Assembly: GCF_014648075.1 (NCBI RefSeq)
Contig: NZ_BMQK01000011.1
Location: forward strand, 171,000 to 234,999
DNA length: 64,000 nucleotides
Source of the DNA: Streptomyces ruber
Lineage (GTDB): Bacteria > Actinomycetota > Actinomycetes > Streptomycetales > Streptomycetaceae
Direction of reading: 5' to 3'
Below, piece by piece: positions 16,448 through 24,391 of the stretch. Under the pieces are notes generated by a model. It saw only the letters and a list, made by a program, of their open reading frames with translations. It was not told the origin of the DNA and ran no database searches. The translations under genes and the position numbers were made by a program. How positions within the stretch are numbered: the first letter of the stretch is position 1; each line of letters begins with the position of its first letter.

Positions 16448-16468
16448 CTTCCTGGTCACTCCAGGAGG
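16448..16468 (+). promoter_or_regulatory. Shine-Dalgarno-sequestering hairpin of thiB
   Basis: CTTCCTGG (16448-16455) can pair with CCAGGAGG (16461-16468), an 8-bp stem with a TCACT loop that buries the whole AGGAGG ribosome-binding site of thiB (start 16475). This suggests control at translation initiation. Confidence 0.6.
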
Positions 16469-16474
16469 ACATCA

Positions 16475-17560
16475 GTGAGCACCACCAGAACGTTCACGGC
16501 CGTGGCCGTCGGCCTGGGCCTCGTCACACTCGCCGCGTGCGGGTCGTCGTCCGGCTCCGGCGACGGCGGGGGCGGCGGCACCGGGACCGTCACGCTCGTC
16601 GGCCACGACTCCTTCGCCGCCTCCGAGGACGTACTCGAGGCGTTCGAGAAGGAGTCCGGGTACAAGGTCCGGGTACTGCAGGACGGCGACGCCGGGCAGG
16701 CCGTCAACAAGGCGATCCTGACCAAGGACAACCCGCAGGGCGACGTCTTCTTCGGCGTCGACAACACCCTGCTGTCCCGGGCCCTGGACAACGGGCTCTT
16801 CCAGCCGTACGAGGCCGAGGGAGCGGAGTCCGTGGCGCCGGAGTACCGGGCCGACCCGGACGGGCACCGGGTCACCGCCATCGACACCGGCGACATCTGC
16901 GTCAACTACGACAAGGCGTACTTCGACGAGCACGGCCTCGAGCCGCCGGCTTCCTTCGACGACCTGGCCGAGCCCGCTTACAAGGACCTTCTCGTCACCT
17001 CGAACGCCGCCACCTCCTCCCCGGGACTCGGTTTCCTCCTCGGGACGGCCGCGAGGTACGGCGACGACCAGTGGCAGGACTACTGGAAGAAGCTCAGGGC
17101 CAACGGCGTGAAGGTGGTCGACGGCTGGGAACAGGCCTACAACGAGGAGTTCTCCGGGTCCGCCGGCGGGAGGAAGGCCGGGGGCGAGAGGCCGCTCGTC
17201 GTCTCGTACGCGAGCTCGCCGCCCGCCGAGGCGATCTTCGCCGACCCGCAGCCGGAGACCGCACCGACGGGTGTCGCGACCGGTACCTGCTTCCGGCAGG
17301 TCGAGTACGCGGGTCTGCTGAGCAACGCGAAGAACCCCGAGGGCGGCAAGGCGCTGCTGGACTTCATGATCGGCAAGACCTTCCAGGAGGACATGCCGAT
17401 GAACATGTTCGTCGACCCCGTGCGGGAGGACGCGCGGCTGCCGGAGGACTACCGGAAGTACAGCGTCGAGGTCGACGACCCGGAGACCATGGCGCCGGAC
17501 ACGATCGCCGAGAACCGTGACGAGTGGGTCAAGGCGTGGACGTCGCTCGTACTGAAGTGA
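16475..17560 (+). CDS. thiB: Thiamine ABC transporter substrate-binding lipoprotein
   Basis: Captures thiamine or its phosphates outside the membrane for import by ThiPQ. 361 aa with a lipoprotein signal peptide ending in the lipobox LAAC, followed by a Ser/Gly linker. The body matches the ThiB/TbpA type: GHDSFAASEDVLEAFEKESG, QGDVFFGVDN, ADPDGHRVTAIDTGDICVNY. The GTG at 16475 follows AGGAGG and yields the signal peptide; the upstream open frame lies inside the riboswitch region. First gene of the thiBPQ operon, under a TPP riboswitch. Confidence 0.93.
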   Translation: MSTTRTFTAVAVGLGLVTLAACGSSSGSGDGGGGGTGTVTLVGHDSFAASEDVLEAFEKESGYKVRVLQDGDAGQAVNKAILTKDNPQGDVFFGVDNTLLSRALDNGLFQPYEAEGAESVAPEYRADPDGHRVTAIDTGDICVNYDKAYFDEHGLEPPASFDDLAEPAYKDLLVTSNAATSSPGLGFLLGTAARYGDDQWQDYWKKLRANGVKVVDGWEQAYNEEFSGSAGGRKAGGERPLVVSYASSPPAEAIFADPQPETAPTGVATGTCFRQVEYAGLLSNAKNPEGGKALLDFMIGKTFQEDMPMNMFVDPVREDARLPEDYRKYSVEVDDPETMAPDTIAENRDEWVKAWTSLVLK

Positions 17561-19227
17561 GACCCCGGACCGCCGGGGGCCTCTCGCGTGCGAACGCGGT
17601 CCGGCTGGGGCTCATGGCCCTGCCGGTCGCGTTCTTCGCGCTCTTCTTCGCCTACCCCGTCGCCGCGATCGTCGCCCGCGGGCTCGAGGCCGACGGGGAC
17701 TGGCAGCTCGGGCGGATCGGGGAGGTGCTGGCGGACTCCGGCGTCCGGCACGTGCTGTGGTTCACCACCTGGCAGGCGCTCGCCTCCACGGCGCTCACCC
17801 TGCTGATCGCGCTCCCCGGCGCGTACGTCTTCGCGCGCTTCGAGTTCAGGGGCAAGCAGGTGCTGCGCGCGGTCGTCACCGTTCCGTTCGTGCTGCCCAC
17901 CGTCGTCGTCGGGAGCGCCTTCCTGGCCCTGCTGGGGCGCGGCGGGCTGCTCGACGAGCTGTGGGGCGTACGGCTCGACACCACCGTCTGGGCCATCCTG
18001 CTCGCCCACGTCTTCTTCAACTACGCGGTCGTCGTCCGTACCGTCGGCGGGCTCTGGTCGCAGCTCGACCCGCGCCAGGAGGAGGCCGCGCGGATGCTCG
18101 GCGCCTCCCGCCTCGCGGCCTGGCGGAAGGTGACGCTGCCCGCGCTCGCCCCGGCGGTGGCGGCGGCCGCGCTCATGGTCTTCCTCTTCACCTTCACCTC
18201 CTTCGGGGTGGTGCAGATCCTCGGCGGGCCGGCGTTCGCCACGCTGGAGGTGGAGATCTACCGGCAGACCTCGGAGATCTTCGACCTGGCCACGGCCGCC
18301 GTGCTGACGCTCGTGCAGTTCGCGGCGGTCGGCGCGATCCTCGCCGTGCACGCCGTGACCGTGCGGCGGCGGGAGACCGCGCTGCGGCTGGTGGACCCCT
18401 CGGTGACCGCGCGCCGGCCGCGCGGTGCGGGGCAATGGGCGCTGCTCGGCGGCGTCCTCCTAACCGTCGTCCTGCTGCTCGTCCTGCCGCTCGCCGTCCT
18501 CGTCCAGCGCTCCCTCGATGCGCCGGGCTTCGCCTACTACAAGGCCCTGACCAGCGAGGACGGCGGCATCTTCCTGGTGGCGCCGATCGCGGCGGTGGTC
18601 AACTCGCTGCAGTACGCGCTCGCCGCCACCGTCATCGCCGTCCTGATCGGCGCGCTCGCCGCCGCGGCGCTGGCCCGCCGGGACGCGGGCCGGTTCGTCC
18701 GCGGATTCGACGCGCTGCTCATGCTGCCGCTCGGGGTGTCCGCGGTGACGGTCGGTTTCGGGTTCCTGATCGCGCTGGACGAGCCGCCGCTGGACCTGCG
18801 GAGCTCGTGGATCCTCGTGCCGCTCGCGCAGGCGCTGGTGGGCGTCCCCTTCGTGGTACGGACCATGCTGCCGGTGCTGCGGGCCGTGGACACCCGGCTG
18901 CGGGAGGCGGCGGCCGTCCTCGGGGCCTCGCCGTGGCGGGTGTGGCGGGAGGTCGATCTGCCGCTGGTGCGGCGTGCGCTGCTGGTCGCGGCCGGGTTCG
19001 CCTTCGCGGTGTCCCTCGGTGAGTTCGGCGCGACCGTGTTCATCGCGCGGCCCGACAACCCGACGCTGCCGGTGGCCGTGGCGCGGTTGCTCGGACGGCC
19101 CGGTGACCTCAACTACGGTCAGGCGATGGCCCTCTCGACGATTCTGATGGTGGTGTGCGCGGTGGCGCTGCTGGTACTGGAGCGGCTGCGGGTCCCGTCC
19201 CGTACGGGCACGGCGGGGGAGTTCTAG
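17536..19227 (+). CDS. thiP: Thiamine ABC transporter permease
   Basis: Membrane channel of the thiamine importer. About 563 aa, a fusion of two permease domains with about six membrane segments each; the two ATPase-contact EAA loops read EEAARMLGASRLAAWRKVTLP and REAAAVLGASPWRVWREVDLP (shown here only in part by family rule: EAARMLGAS and EAAAVLGAS). The start is uncertain among GTG codons at 17524, 17536 and 17557; all overlap or abut the thiB stop, and 17557 would give a GTGA overlap. The gene ends next to thiQ without a gap. Confidence 0.92.
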   Translation: MDVARTEVRPRTAGGLSRANAVRLGLMALPVAFFALFFAYPVAAIVARGLEADGDWQLGRIGEVLADSGVRHVLWFTTWQALASTALTLLIALPGAYVFARFEFRGKQVLRAVVTVPFVLPTVVVGSAFLALLGRGGLLDELWGVRLDTTVWAILLAHVFFNYAVVVRTVGGLWSQLDPRQEEAARMLGASRLAAWRKVTLPALAPAVAAAALMVFLFTFTSFGVVQILGGPAFATLEVEIYRQTSEIFDLATAAVLTLVQFAAVGAILAVHAVTVRRRETALRLVDPSVTARRPRGAGQWALLGGVLLTVVLLLVLPLAVLVQRSLDAPGFAYYKALTSEDGGIFLVAPIAAVVNSLQYALAATVIAVLIGALAAAALARRDAGRFVRGFDALLMLPLGVSAVTVGFGFLIALDEPPLDLRSSWILVPLAQALVGVPFVVRTMLPVLRAVDTRLREAAAVLGASPWRVWREVDLPLVRRALLVAAGFAFAVSLGEFGATVFIARPDNPTLPVAVARLLGRPGDLNYGQAMALSTILMVVCAVALLVLERLRVPSRTGTAGEF

Positions 19228-20262
19228 ATGTTGCTGAGCATCGAGGGCGCGACCGTACGGTTCGACGGGCCTCCCGTGCTCGACGCCGTTGACCTGGACG
19301 TCGCCGAGGGCGAGATCGTATGTGTGCTCGGGCCGAGCGGCAGCGGCAAGTCGACGCTGTTGCGGGCGGTGGCCGGGCTGCAGCCCCTGGACTCCGGGCG
19401 GGTGTCGCTCGACGGGCGCGACCAGGCGCGCGTCCCGGCGCACCGGCGCGGGATGGGGCTGATGTTCCAGGACCACCAGCTGTTCCCGCAGCGGGACGTG
19501 GGCGGCAACGTGGCGTTCGGGCTGCGGATGCACGGCTTCCCGCGTGCGGAACAGGACGGCCGCGTACGGGAGTTGCTGGAGCTCGTGGGGCTGCCGGGCG
19601 CCGCGCGGCGGGGCGTCGCCTCCCTCTCCGGGGGTGAGCAGCAGCGGGTGGCGCTGGCCCGGGCGCTCGCCCCCCGGCCCCGGCTGCTGATGCTGGACGA
19701 GCCGCTCGGTCAGCTCGACCGGTCGCTGCGCGAGCGGCTCGTGGTGGAGCTGCGGGAGCTGTTCGGGCGGCTCGGCACCACCGTGCTGGCGGTCACGCAC
19801 GACCAGGGCGAGGCGTTCGCGCTCGCGGACCGGGTCGTGGTGATGCGGGACGGGCGCATCGCCCAGTCCGGTACGCCGCTCCAGGTGTGGCAGCGGCCCG
19901 CCGACGCGTTCGTGGCCCGCTTCCTCGGCTTCGACAACGTGGTCACGGCGACCGTGAGCGGTCGGGCCGCGGACACGCCGTGGGGCAGGCTGCCGGTGCC
20001 CGGGGACTCCCCGCAGGGGACGGCCGCGCTGCTGGTGAGACCGGCGGGCGTGCGGATCGTCGCCGCCGGGGAGGGCCTGCGCTGCACGGTGGCCGCACGG
20101 ACGTTCCGGGGCACCCACGTCGCCGTCCAGCTGAAACCGGAGGGCGCGCCGCGATTGGAGGCGGCGTGCGCGCTGCGGGACGCGCCGGAGCCCGGGGAGG
20201 AGGTCGGCGTGGTCTTCGACGTGACGGACGTCGTCGTCCTGGGGGACGCGCGGACCGCCTGA
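19228..20262 (+). CDS. thiQ: Thiamine ABC transporter ATP-binding protein
   Basis: Energises thiamine uptake with ThiB and ThiP. 344 aa; Walker A GPSGSGKS, Q-loop FQDHQLFPQ, signature LSGGEQQR, Walker B LLMLDEPLGQLD and H-loop VTHDQ are all intact. A C-terminal regulatory (TOBE-like) domain of about 110 residues follows. It starts directly after the thiP stop. The operon ends at the hairpin 20297-20335. Confidence 0.92.
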   Translation: MLLSIEGATVRFDGPPVLDAVDLDVAEGEIVCVLGPSGSGKSTLLRAVAGLQPLDSGRVSLDGRDQARVPAHRRGMGLMFQDHQLFPQRDVGGNVAFGLRMHGFPRAEQDGRVRELLELVGLPGAARRGVASLSGGEQQRVALARALAPRPRLLMLDEPLGQLDRSLRERLVVELRELFGRLGTTVLAVTHDQGEAFALADRVVVMRDGRIAQSGTPLQVWQRPADAFVARFLGFDNVVTATVSGRAADTPWGRLPVPGDSPQGTAALLVRPAGVRIVAAGEGLRCTVAARTFRGTHVAVQLKPEGAPRLEAACALRDAPEPGEEVGVVFDVTDVVVLGDARTA

Positions 20263-20296
20263 GTCCGCGGCCCGCACATGCCCACCGGGTGACGAC

Positions 20297-20335
20297 GTGA
20301 TGGCCCGCCTCCCGGACCGGGAGGCGGGCCATCAC
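20297..20335. terminator. Bidirectional terminator between thiQ and LAETG gene
   Basis: A perfect 17-bp stem (20297-20313 with 20319-20335) and 5-nt GGACC loop between two convergent genes. No T-run follows, as is usual for streptomycete terminators. Confidence 0.85.
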
Positions 20336-20371
20336 AGCGGTCACGACCGAGGCGCTACGGCCGGCGGTGCG

Positions 20372-21100
20372 TCAGCGGGACGAGGCGCCACGGCGGCGCA
20401 TGCCGAAGTACACGGCGCCGCCGCCGAGCACGACGAAGGCGGCCGCGATGCCGATGATCACCGGAGTGCTGGACCCGGCGCCGGTCTCCGCGAGGTTCGA
20501 CTCCCCGGCGGGCGCGGGGGCGTTGCCGTCCTCGGGGGTGGTGCCGCCGTCCCCGGGGGCCGTCGGCCCGGTGCTCTCGGACGCCGACGGCGCCGGGGCC
20601 TCGGCGGGGGCGGACGGGGCGGTGGTGGACGGCTCGTCGGACGGCTCGTCCGGGGACTGCGGGGTCTCCTCGGCCGGCGGCTCGTCGTCCGAGGCGGTGC
20701 AGGCCTCGGTGGGGGCCTTCAGATGGGGCTTGATGTCCTCGTCGACGATGTTGCCCTCGGCCGTGACGTGGATGCGGTACTCGGCGTTCGGCTCCCAGTC
20801 CTCGGCGAAGGTGATGGTGGCGCCCTCGCGCGAGCCCTTGATCTTCTGGGCTTCGCCGACCTGCCGCACGTCGGCGCCGTTGTTCTCCAGGTAGACGGTG
20901 ACCTCGGCGGTGACGCCGGTCGGGTCCACGTCGGTGACGCTGATGATCCCCTTGCCGTCGGCGTCGCACAGGGCCTCGGCCGAGAAGTCGTGGATGCTGC
21001 AGGCCATGGCGTTGCCCGCGACACCGAGCACGAGCGCGGCGGAGGCGGAGAGAACACCCAGGGATCGCACGGGTCGTGCGATACGCGAAGTTATGGACAC
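20372..21100 (-). CDS. LAETG-type sortase-anchored surface protein
   Basis: A 242-aa cell-wall protein. A signal peptide (VRSLGVLSASAALVLGVAGNAMA) is followed by a roughly 110-residue beta-rich domain with two Cys (ACSIHDF, EALCDADG) and a third Cys in EACTASDD, then an acidic Pro/Ser/Thr/Glu spacer of about 60 residues. The C-terminus has the sorting signal LAETG, the hydrophobic stretch TPVIIGIAAAFVVLGGGAVYF and the tail MRRRGASSR. LAxTG is the motif of class E sortases, which anchor chaplins and other proteins in Streptomyces. No sortase gene is in the window. The ligand or function of the N-terminal domain is unknown. Confidence 0.88.
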   Translation of the reverse strand: MSITSRIARPVRSLGVLSASAALVLGVAGNAMACSIHDFSAEALCDADGKGIISVTDVDPTGVTAEVTVYLENNGADVRQVGEAQKIKGSREGATITFAEDWEPNAEYRIHVTAEGNIVDEDIKPHLKAPTEACTASDDEPPAEETPQSPDEPSDEPSTTAPSAPAEAPAPSASESTGPTAPGDGGTTPEDGNAPAPAGESNLAETGAGSSTPVIIGIAAAFVVLGGGAVYFGMRRRGASSR

Positions 21101-21312
21101 GATTGCCCTTCACGGGAATGCGGGGGGTGAAGTGAAGTGTGACGGGGGCACCGCTGTGTGGCGGTGACGTCCCCATGTGGCTCACAGGTTTATAAGCGCG
21201 CCGTAAGCACTGTCAATCCGACAGCGGTCCCCCGCACTCGGCTTTGCCTGGTTATTAACTGTCCCTGGGTTTGGGCCCGTTGGGCGTCGGTTGCCCGACG
21301 CCCCGGGTGCGC

Positions 21313-21720
21313 TCAGCCCTGGACGGCCGCCGGGTCCATCCACATGACCTCCCAGGTGTGGCCGTCCGGGTCGTCGAAGGCACGGCCGTACATGGTGCCG
21401 TAGTCCTGGGCCTCCCCGAGCGACGTGCCGCCCGCGGCGACCGCCCTGTCACAGAGCTCGTCGACCTTCTCGCGGCTCTCGGCGCTCAGACACAGCAGGA
21501 CTTCGCTCGTCTTCGTGGAGTCCGCGATCTCCTTCTTGGTGAACTCGGCGTAGCGCTGCTTCGAGAGGAGCATCGCGACGATCGTGTCGCTGATCACGAC
21601 GGCGGCGCAGTTGTCGTCGGTGAACTGCGGGTTGATCGTGTAGCCGAGCTCCGAGAAGAACTTCTTCGAGGTGTCGAGGTCGCTGACGGCCAGGTTGACG
21701 AAAATCATCTGCTGGTACAT
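21313..21720 (-). CDS. VOC superfamily (glyoxalase/bleomycin-resistance fold) protein
   Basis: A 135-aa cytoplasmic protein, MYQQMIFVNLAVSDLDTSKK then FFSELGYTINPQF and a C-terminal DPDGHTWEVMWMDP, the usual VOC ending. It resembles the 'lactoylglutathione lyase-like' proteins with unassigned substrates. The ATG at 21720 follows GGGAGAGAG. Nothing in the neighbourhood indicates a substrate; the ABC genes upstream in the same direction are separated by 118 bp, including an isolated T7 run. Confidence 0.85.
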   Translation of the reverse strand: MYQQMIFVNLAVSDLDTSKKFFSELGYTINPQFTDDNCAAVVISDTIVAMLLSKQRYAEFTKKEIADSTKTSEVLLCLSAESREKVDELCDRAVAAGGTSLGEAQDYGTMYGRAFDDPDGHTWEVMWMDPAAVQG

Positions 21721-21838
21721 ACGTGCTCTCTCCCGTCGGTGGTGTCGTGTACGTGGGGCAGACGGGAGCGGCTCGCGGAACTCATCGGTGTGCGCGAACT
21801 TTTTTTCGAACGTGTCCGGGCTGTCGTCCGTACGGTGT

Positions 21839-23251
21839 TCAGCCGGCCAGCGGCGCGGCCGCCAGTGCCGCCACCGCCAGGGTGAGCGGGCCGAAGAGGG
21901 CCAGCAGGGCGCCCGCGCGGAGCAGGGCGGCGCTGCGGAGCATCGTCGCGGGGGCTCCGATCCGTACCAGGGCCGCGGTGGTGTGCGCGCGGGAGTCCCT
22001 CGCCTCGGTCGCGACGATGGCCAGCGTCAGGGCTGTGCAGCCGATCACCAGCAGACCGCCCAGGACGGTGAACGGGCCGACGGAGGAGCGGGTACCGGAC
22101 GTACCGGAGTACACGGTGCCCAGGGTGAAGGCGCCGGAGGCCACCGCGCACAGCACGCCCAGCGGGCGTCCGATCCGTCGCGCCTCCTCCTGCAGCACGC
22201 GCCCGGCGAGCAGCCGCAGCGCCCCCGGCTGCACGGCCTGCAGCAGCCATCCGCACAGATGGGTCAGCGCCGGCCCGGCGAGGACCAGGCCGAGCGCGGT
22301 GAGCAGCCAGCCGGCGAGCACCCCGGCGGAGCCGTTCGCGAAGCCGCCGGGGACGACGAGCCCGGAGGGGGAGTCCGAACGGCTCGCGTACGCCTCGACC
22401 ATGAGGCCCAGGGCGAGGACGGCGACGCCCCACGGCAGTCCGCCGGGCGCGTTGCGGGGCGTGCCGGAGGCGTACGGGTCCTGGTCCGCGCCGGGCGCGT
22501 CGGCGGGGGCGAACGCCGGGTCGCGGGAGTCCAGCACCGTGGACAGGGCGTGCGAGCCGTTGCCGCCGCGCCGGGCGCCGGTACGGGCGTGCCTGCGGCT
22601 CGCGTGCCGGGCCGCCTCCGTGCGCCGTCCGCGGCCGGGCACCGCGGTGCCGGCGGTGTCCGCGCGCCGTTTCCCGCCGGCGCCGGCCCGTCGTGTGCCG
22701 AGCGGTCCGCGGCCGGCCGCCAGTGCCCGCCACCGGCCCTGGCCGACGGGGCGCAGCGTCAGCGCGACGGCCAGGGACATGCTGGCCGGCACCAGCGACA
22801 GCAGGGTGAGCGCGGCCGGCAGCGGCAGGGGCACGCCGGGGGCCAGGGAGCGGGCGGCGTCGCCCTCGAAGGGCGCCCGCGCGGGCTCGCCGCGCAGGTA
22901 CAGGAAGAGCACCAGGGCCAGCAGCGAGCCGAGGACGCTGCACAGGGCGGTCGTCAGCGCCGAGACGGCCATCAGCCGGCCCGGGCCGAGCCCGATCGCC
23001 GACAGTCCGGGTCGCGGACGCGTGCCCGGGTCCGTACGGGCGACCGTCACCGCGAAGTAGACCGTGGCGGCCAGGGGCACCGCGCACCAGGCCAGTCGCA
23101 GCGCGGACTGCGCGGGCGCCTCCGGGTGGGTGAGCGCGTGGCCCAGGACGCACAGCAGCAGGAACCCCGTCCCGCCCGACGCCGCGGTGACCAGGAGGCG
23201 GCGCAGCTGGACGGTCGGGAGGGCGCCGCGGGCTAGACGGAGAGCGAGCAC
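21839..23251 (-). CDS. ABC transporter permease (FtsX/MacB-like)
   Basis: A 470-aa membrane protein paired with the ATPase encoded just upstream. The GTG at 23251 lies 19 bp inside the ATPase gene, giving translational coupling. Hydrophobic segments occur in the N-terminal third (TGFLLLCVLGHAL, CAVPLAATVYFAV, LCSVLGSLLALVLFLYL), then an Arg/Gly-rich soluble linker of about 90 residues, then further segments (GVAVLALGLMVEAY, LLTALGLVLAGPAL, LLVIGCTALTLAIV, GALLALFGPLTLAVAAL). No clear substrate. The layout suggests an exporter or a cell-envelope device rather than an importer; no binding protein is adjacent. Confidence 0.75.
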   Translation of the reverse strand: MLALRLARGALPTVQLRRLLVTAASGGTGFLLLCVLGHALTHPEAPAQSALRLAWCAVPLAATVYFAVTVARTDPGTRPRPGLSAIGLGPGRLMAVSALTTALCSVLGSLLALVLFLYLRGEPARAPFEGDAARSLAPGVPLPLPAALTLLSLVPASMSLAVALTLRPVGQGRWRALAAGRGPLGTRRAGAGGKRRADTAGTAVPGRGRRTEAARHASRRHARTGARRGGNGSHALSTVLDSRDPAFAPADAPGADQDPYASGTPRNAPGGLPWGVAVLALGLMVEAYASRSDSPSGLVVPGGFANGSAGVLAGWLLTALGLVLAGPALTHLCGWLLQAVQPGALRLLAGRVLQEEARRIGRPLGVLCAVASGAFTLGTVYSGTSGTRSSVGPFTVLGGLLVIGCTALTLAIVATEARDSRAHTTAALVRIGAPATMLRSAALLRAGALLALFGPLTLAVAALAAAPLAG

Positions 23252-23970
23252 GCGGTCCGGCCTTCCGCCTCGGAGGCGTGCGGGAGGTGGATGGTGTTCA
23301 CCTGCCGTCCGTCCAGCAGGGTCACCGTGCGGTCGGCGAGTTCGGCGGTGTCCGCGTCGTGGGTGGCGAGGACGACCGTGATGCCGTGCGAGCGGGCCGC
23401 CGTGGCGAGAGTGCGCAGGACATGGGCGCGCTCGGCGCGGTGCAGCGGCGCCGTGGGCTCGTCCGCGAACAGGACGGTGGGGGTGCCGGCCAGGGCGCGG
23501 GCGACCACCACACGCTGGCGCTCGGAGTGCAGCAGGGCGTGCGGGCGCTTGCGGGCGCCGGCGCCGATGTCCAGCCGCTCCAGCCATTCGAGGGCGGCCT
23601 TCTTGGCGGCGCGGCGGCCGGCGCCGCGCAGCATCAGCGGCAGGGCCGCGTTCTCCCATGCGGTCAACTCGGGTACGAGGACCGGCTCGGGGTCGATCCA
23701 GCCGAACCGGTCGCGGCGCAGCCGTTCGCGGATGAGCGGAGCCATGGTGTGCACGGGCGTGCTGTTGAACCACACCTCGCCCTCCTGCGGGCGGAACTGG
23801 CCCGACAGACAGCGCAGGAGCGTGGTCTTGCCGCTCCCGCGCGGACCGCTGACGGCGAGGATCTCGCCCTCGCGGACGCCGATCGAGACGCCGCGCAGCG
23901 CGGGCGAGCCGTTGTGCGCGTGGGTGAGGGCGCGTGCCCAGAGCACGTCGCTGTCCGGCTGGGCCACCAT
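23233..23970 (-). CDS. ABC transporter ATP-binding protein with degenerate signature
   Basis: A 245-aa LolD/FtsE-type ATPase. Walker A (GPRGSGKTT), Walker B (VLFADEPTAPL) and the H-loop (VVLATHDAD) are intact. The signature motif, normally LSGGQ, reads LLHSERQR, and the Q-loop region GWIDPEPVLVPEL lacks the usual Gln. Such changes would be expected to weaken ATP hydrolysis. The partner permease overlaps its 3' end by 19 bp. Start ATG 23970 (MVAQPDSDVLWARAL). Confidence 0.85.
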   Translation of the reverse strand: MVAQPDSDVLWARALTHAHNGSPALRGVSIGVREGEILAVSGPRGSGKTTLLRCLSGQFRPQEGEVWFNSTPVHTMAPLIRERLRRDRFGWIDPEPVLVPELTAWENAALPLMLRGAGRRAAKKAALEWLERLDIGAGARKRPHALLHSERQRVVVARALAGTPTVLFADEPTAPLHRAERAHVLRTLATAARSHGITVVLATHDADTAELADRTVTLLDGRQVNTIHLPHASEAEGRTACSLSV

Positions 23971-24391
23971 GGGCGTACACCTCGGTTCGGATCAGGATGC
24001 CGTGGGGAGTCCCCCGGACGGGGGAACGAAGACGCGGCCGATCGGTTACAGGAACGCTAGGCAGCCGTCGGAGCCGGGCCGGACAGTACGTGGCCCCGGA
24101 CCGCCGTTTCTCACTCGAACGGACGGCACGGGTGCCTGTGCTGATCATCAAGGCGGAAGATCATCTCCCGCGCGCCTCCCGCGGGCGGCGGGCGTGCGCG
24201 TCCTCGTGGCCGTCCCCGGGGCTCCGCGCATCGCCCCCTCACCGGATCCGGGCGCCCGGACTAGTGTGACGGTCTCAGGGAATGGACAGTCCGACCCCGC
24301 AAGTCCCCGACGAGACCCGCCGCGACGCCGCAAGGCGTGACAAGACGCCACGAGACGCGACACGACCCGACGAGATTCCAGGAGGCCCGCA
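23971..24391. other. Intergenic region, no gene seen
   Basis: 421 bp between divergent genes. No ORF with streptomycete coding bias on either strand. TAGTGT at 24262-24267 is a possible -10 for the downstream dehydrogenase, without a matching -35. The final 100 bp before the start are rich in GAC/CGA-type short repeats (for example CGAGACGCGACACGACCCGA). Confidence 0.5.

Noticed and set aside
21801..21807. T7 run suggesting a terminator
   Set aside because: On the strand of the neighbouring genes (minus) it is an A-run, and no GC-rich stem precedes it.
24280..24390. GAC/CGA-rich repeats before the aldehyde dehydrogenase as an operator array
   Set aside because: Units are irregular in length and not palindromic; low complexity is the simpler reading.
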